5,985 nucleotides of DNA from an uncultured Flavobacteriaceae bacterium (GTDB lineage: Bacteria > Bacteroidota > Bacteroidia > Flavobacteriales > Flavobacteriaceae). The notes beneath the pieces were generated by a model. The model did not search any database. It was not told the origin of the DNA and worked only from the letters and a program-made list of their open reading frames with translations. This document shows positions 4,917 to 5,985 of the stretch, piece after piece. Location of the stretch: positions 1-5,985 of the forward strand of contig CAMZMA010000220.1 in assembly GCA_947311815.1 (NCBI GenBank). The letters run 5' to 3'. The translations under genes and the position numbers were made by a program. Each line of letters begins with the position of its first letter. The first letter of the stretch is position 1.

Positions 4917-5684
4917 ATGAAAAGATTTAAAACCCTTTCAATAGTATTTTTTTTGTCATTTTTTAATTTTTACGCTCAAATTCCCGCTAAAAAATACATC
5001 GATTTTATTCCAATTTCACCCATTCAAGTAAACTCTGATTTTATTAGTACATCTTCAACAGATGAAATATTAAGTATATCTACAACAAAAATGTCTATAG
5101 ATAAAAAATCTGTATTAAACTTTCTCCCTAACGAGTCTATGGAGACTACTATTCAGCAATTTAATGATGATGGAGAGATTCGCTATCTTTATTCAGGAAG
5201 GTCTGTAAAAAAAGGCACGTATAGACTAACAGTAGATTACAATAAATATATTATTCAAAATATTAAACCTAAAACTGATGAAGAATGCTTAGGATATGTA
5301 AAAATAGGAATTGGCTTACGTATCATTGCTAATATCACTACATTAAAAAACAATATTGATATTAATAGTTTAGTAGCTATAGGTAATGCTGCTAAAAAAG
5401 ATAACATTTCAGGAACTGTAGGCTATGAAATTATAGGAATTGAATCTAAAGAGATTACTGCTATATTGCCTATTAATTCCGAAATAACCTCGTCTATAAA
5501 TCAAGTTTTTTTACAAGCAATAGGTGTTGTAAAAGGGAAAATTTACGATGAAAAAACTAGGCTACACCCTCAAATCATAGCCATTAAGCATACAGGTTGT
5601 GAAATTAATACAATCGTTAGAAACATAATGAATCAATATGAGAAAAAAGAGACTAATCGTTTAAAATTTTTAGTCAAGAATTAA
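4917..5684 (+). CDS. Uncharacterised secreted protein, 255 aa
   Basis: No function or named family recognised. The first 20 residues form a clear Sec signal peptide (MKRFKTLSIVFFLSFFNFYA, likely cut before QIP), so the protein is probably periplasmic or outer-membrane associated; no lipobox cysteine is present. The mature part is about 235 aa. Residues 90-116 (YLYSGRSVKKGTYRLTVDY) and 125-180 look beta-rich with alternating hydrophobics. The stretch LGYVKIGIGLRIIANI (125-140), the GNAAKKDNISGTVGYEIIGI part (156-175), ILPINSEITSSINQ (183-196) and LQAIGVVKGKIYDEKT (199-214) have the look of a conserved domain rather than drift. Two cysteines (124 and 228) could form a disulfide. There is no C-terminal sorting domain visible and the tail is basic. 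It is divergent from purM and followed by its own terminator, so it appears monocistronic. Base composition is AT-rich like its neighbours. Confidence 0.85.
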   Translation: MKRFKTLSIVFFLSFFNFYAQIPAKKYIDFIPISPIQVNSDFISTSSTDEILSISTTKMSIDKKSVLNFLPNESMETTIQQFNDDGEIRYLYSGRSVKKGTYRLTVDYNKYIIQNIKPKTDEECLGYVKIGIGLRIIANITTLKNNIDINSLVAIGNAAKKDNISGTVGYEIIGIESKEITAILPINSEITSSINQVFLQAIGVVKGKIYDEKTRLHPQIIAIKHTGCEINTIVRNIMNQYEKKETNRLKFLVKN

Positions 5685-5698
5685 CTTTCCCTACTCAG

Positions 5699-5738
5699 AT
5701 AAAAAAGTCTTAACAATAAATTGTTAAGACTTTTTTAT
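5699..5738. terminator. Intrinsic terminator after the 255-aa gene, 18-bp stem
   Basis: Bases 5699-5716 pair perfectly with 5721-5738 around a TAAA loop. The core is GTCTTAACAA/TTGTTAAGAC, flanked by six A paired with six T. It begins 15 bases after the stop codon and is symmetric, so it could end transcripts from both sides. Confidence 0.9.
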
Positions 5739-5985
5739 TACCCTTTAATTTTAGCAAAAAACAGTTTTATTTACTCATTAACTGTGTTGTTGTTGGGGCA
5801 AATTTAATTGAAATTGTGTCAGTTTCCTATTATTCTTTTGATAAAAAAATCTGTATCTTACATGTTTAGCAAAAAGAATTTTAACTTCTAAAATCAATTA
5901 CCCTCTAATATTAATACACAATAAAATTCGTGAAAATTTCGCATAATAATGTAAGAACTTGAGTTCGACCTAAGAAAAATTAGAA
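5739..5985. other. Non-coding right edge, no gene seen
   Basis: This AT-rich stretch has no frame with coding character on either strand, only frames shorter than 30 codons. A weak stem (ACAGTT with AACTGT near 5761-5785), a GTTGTTGTTGG run, and near the end an AAAATTCGTGAAAATTTCG near-duplication are visible. None can be assigned a role. Confidence 0.6.

Noticed and set aside
5955..5980. GAGTTCGACC near the right edge looked like a tRNA T-loop
   Set aside because: The flanking 5-bp T-stem has mismatches and there is no acceptor stem, anticodon arm or D-loop in the neighbouring sequence.
5741..5985. A partial gene entering from the right edge
   Set aside because: All six frames are interrupted within about 30 codons and none resembles a known protein.

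Overview
The window is AT-rich and gene-dense and looks like a chromosomal piece of a member of the Bacteroidota, most likely a flavobacterium. The evidence is the sequence character of IF-3, L35, L20, RF-1 and a long (392 aa) PurM, promoter -7 boxes of the Bacteroidota type TAnnTTTG, and mostly absent Shine-Dalgarno sites. No mobile element, CRISPR array, rRNA or tRNA gene was found. I see no convincing new multi-gene system; this is mainly housekeeping sequence with some unusual structural details.

Left edge (1-286): a perfect inverted repeat with 126-bp arms and a 34-bp spacer. The right arm contains the start of infC and the left arm is its mirror image. The left arm ends exactly at base 1, so the true extent is unknown; a fold-back assembly or amplification chimera at a contig end is the simplest explanation. 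The spacer and the beginning of the right arm may hold the last codons of thrS.

Translation block (221-1696, + strand): infC (apparently with a rare AUA or AUU start), rpmI and rplT, in the classical IF-3/L35/L20 order. A good Bacteroidota promoter and a hairpin leader lie between infC and rpmI, so the two ribosomal protein genes can probably be expressed separately from infC. A heptanucleotide repeat lies in the unusually wide rpmI-rplT gap, and a 17-bp terminator hairpin closes the block.

Middle (1725-3441): a + strand gene for an uncharacterised exported coiled-coil protein with one membrane span converges on prfA (RF-1, - strand). A second heptanucleotide repeat (TGGTTGT) fills most of the 58-bp gap between them.

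Right part (3442-5738): an optional 29-codon ORF with a hydrophobic N-terminus, then purM (- strand; purine synthesis), a divergent promoter region, and a + strand gene for an uncharacterised secreted 255-aa protein that ends in an 18-bp terminator hairpin. The last 247 bases hold no gene I can support.
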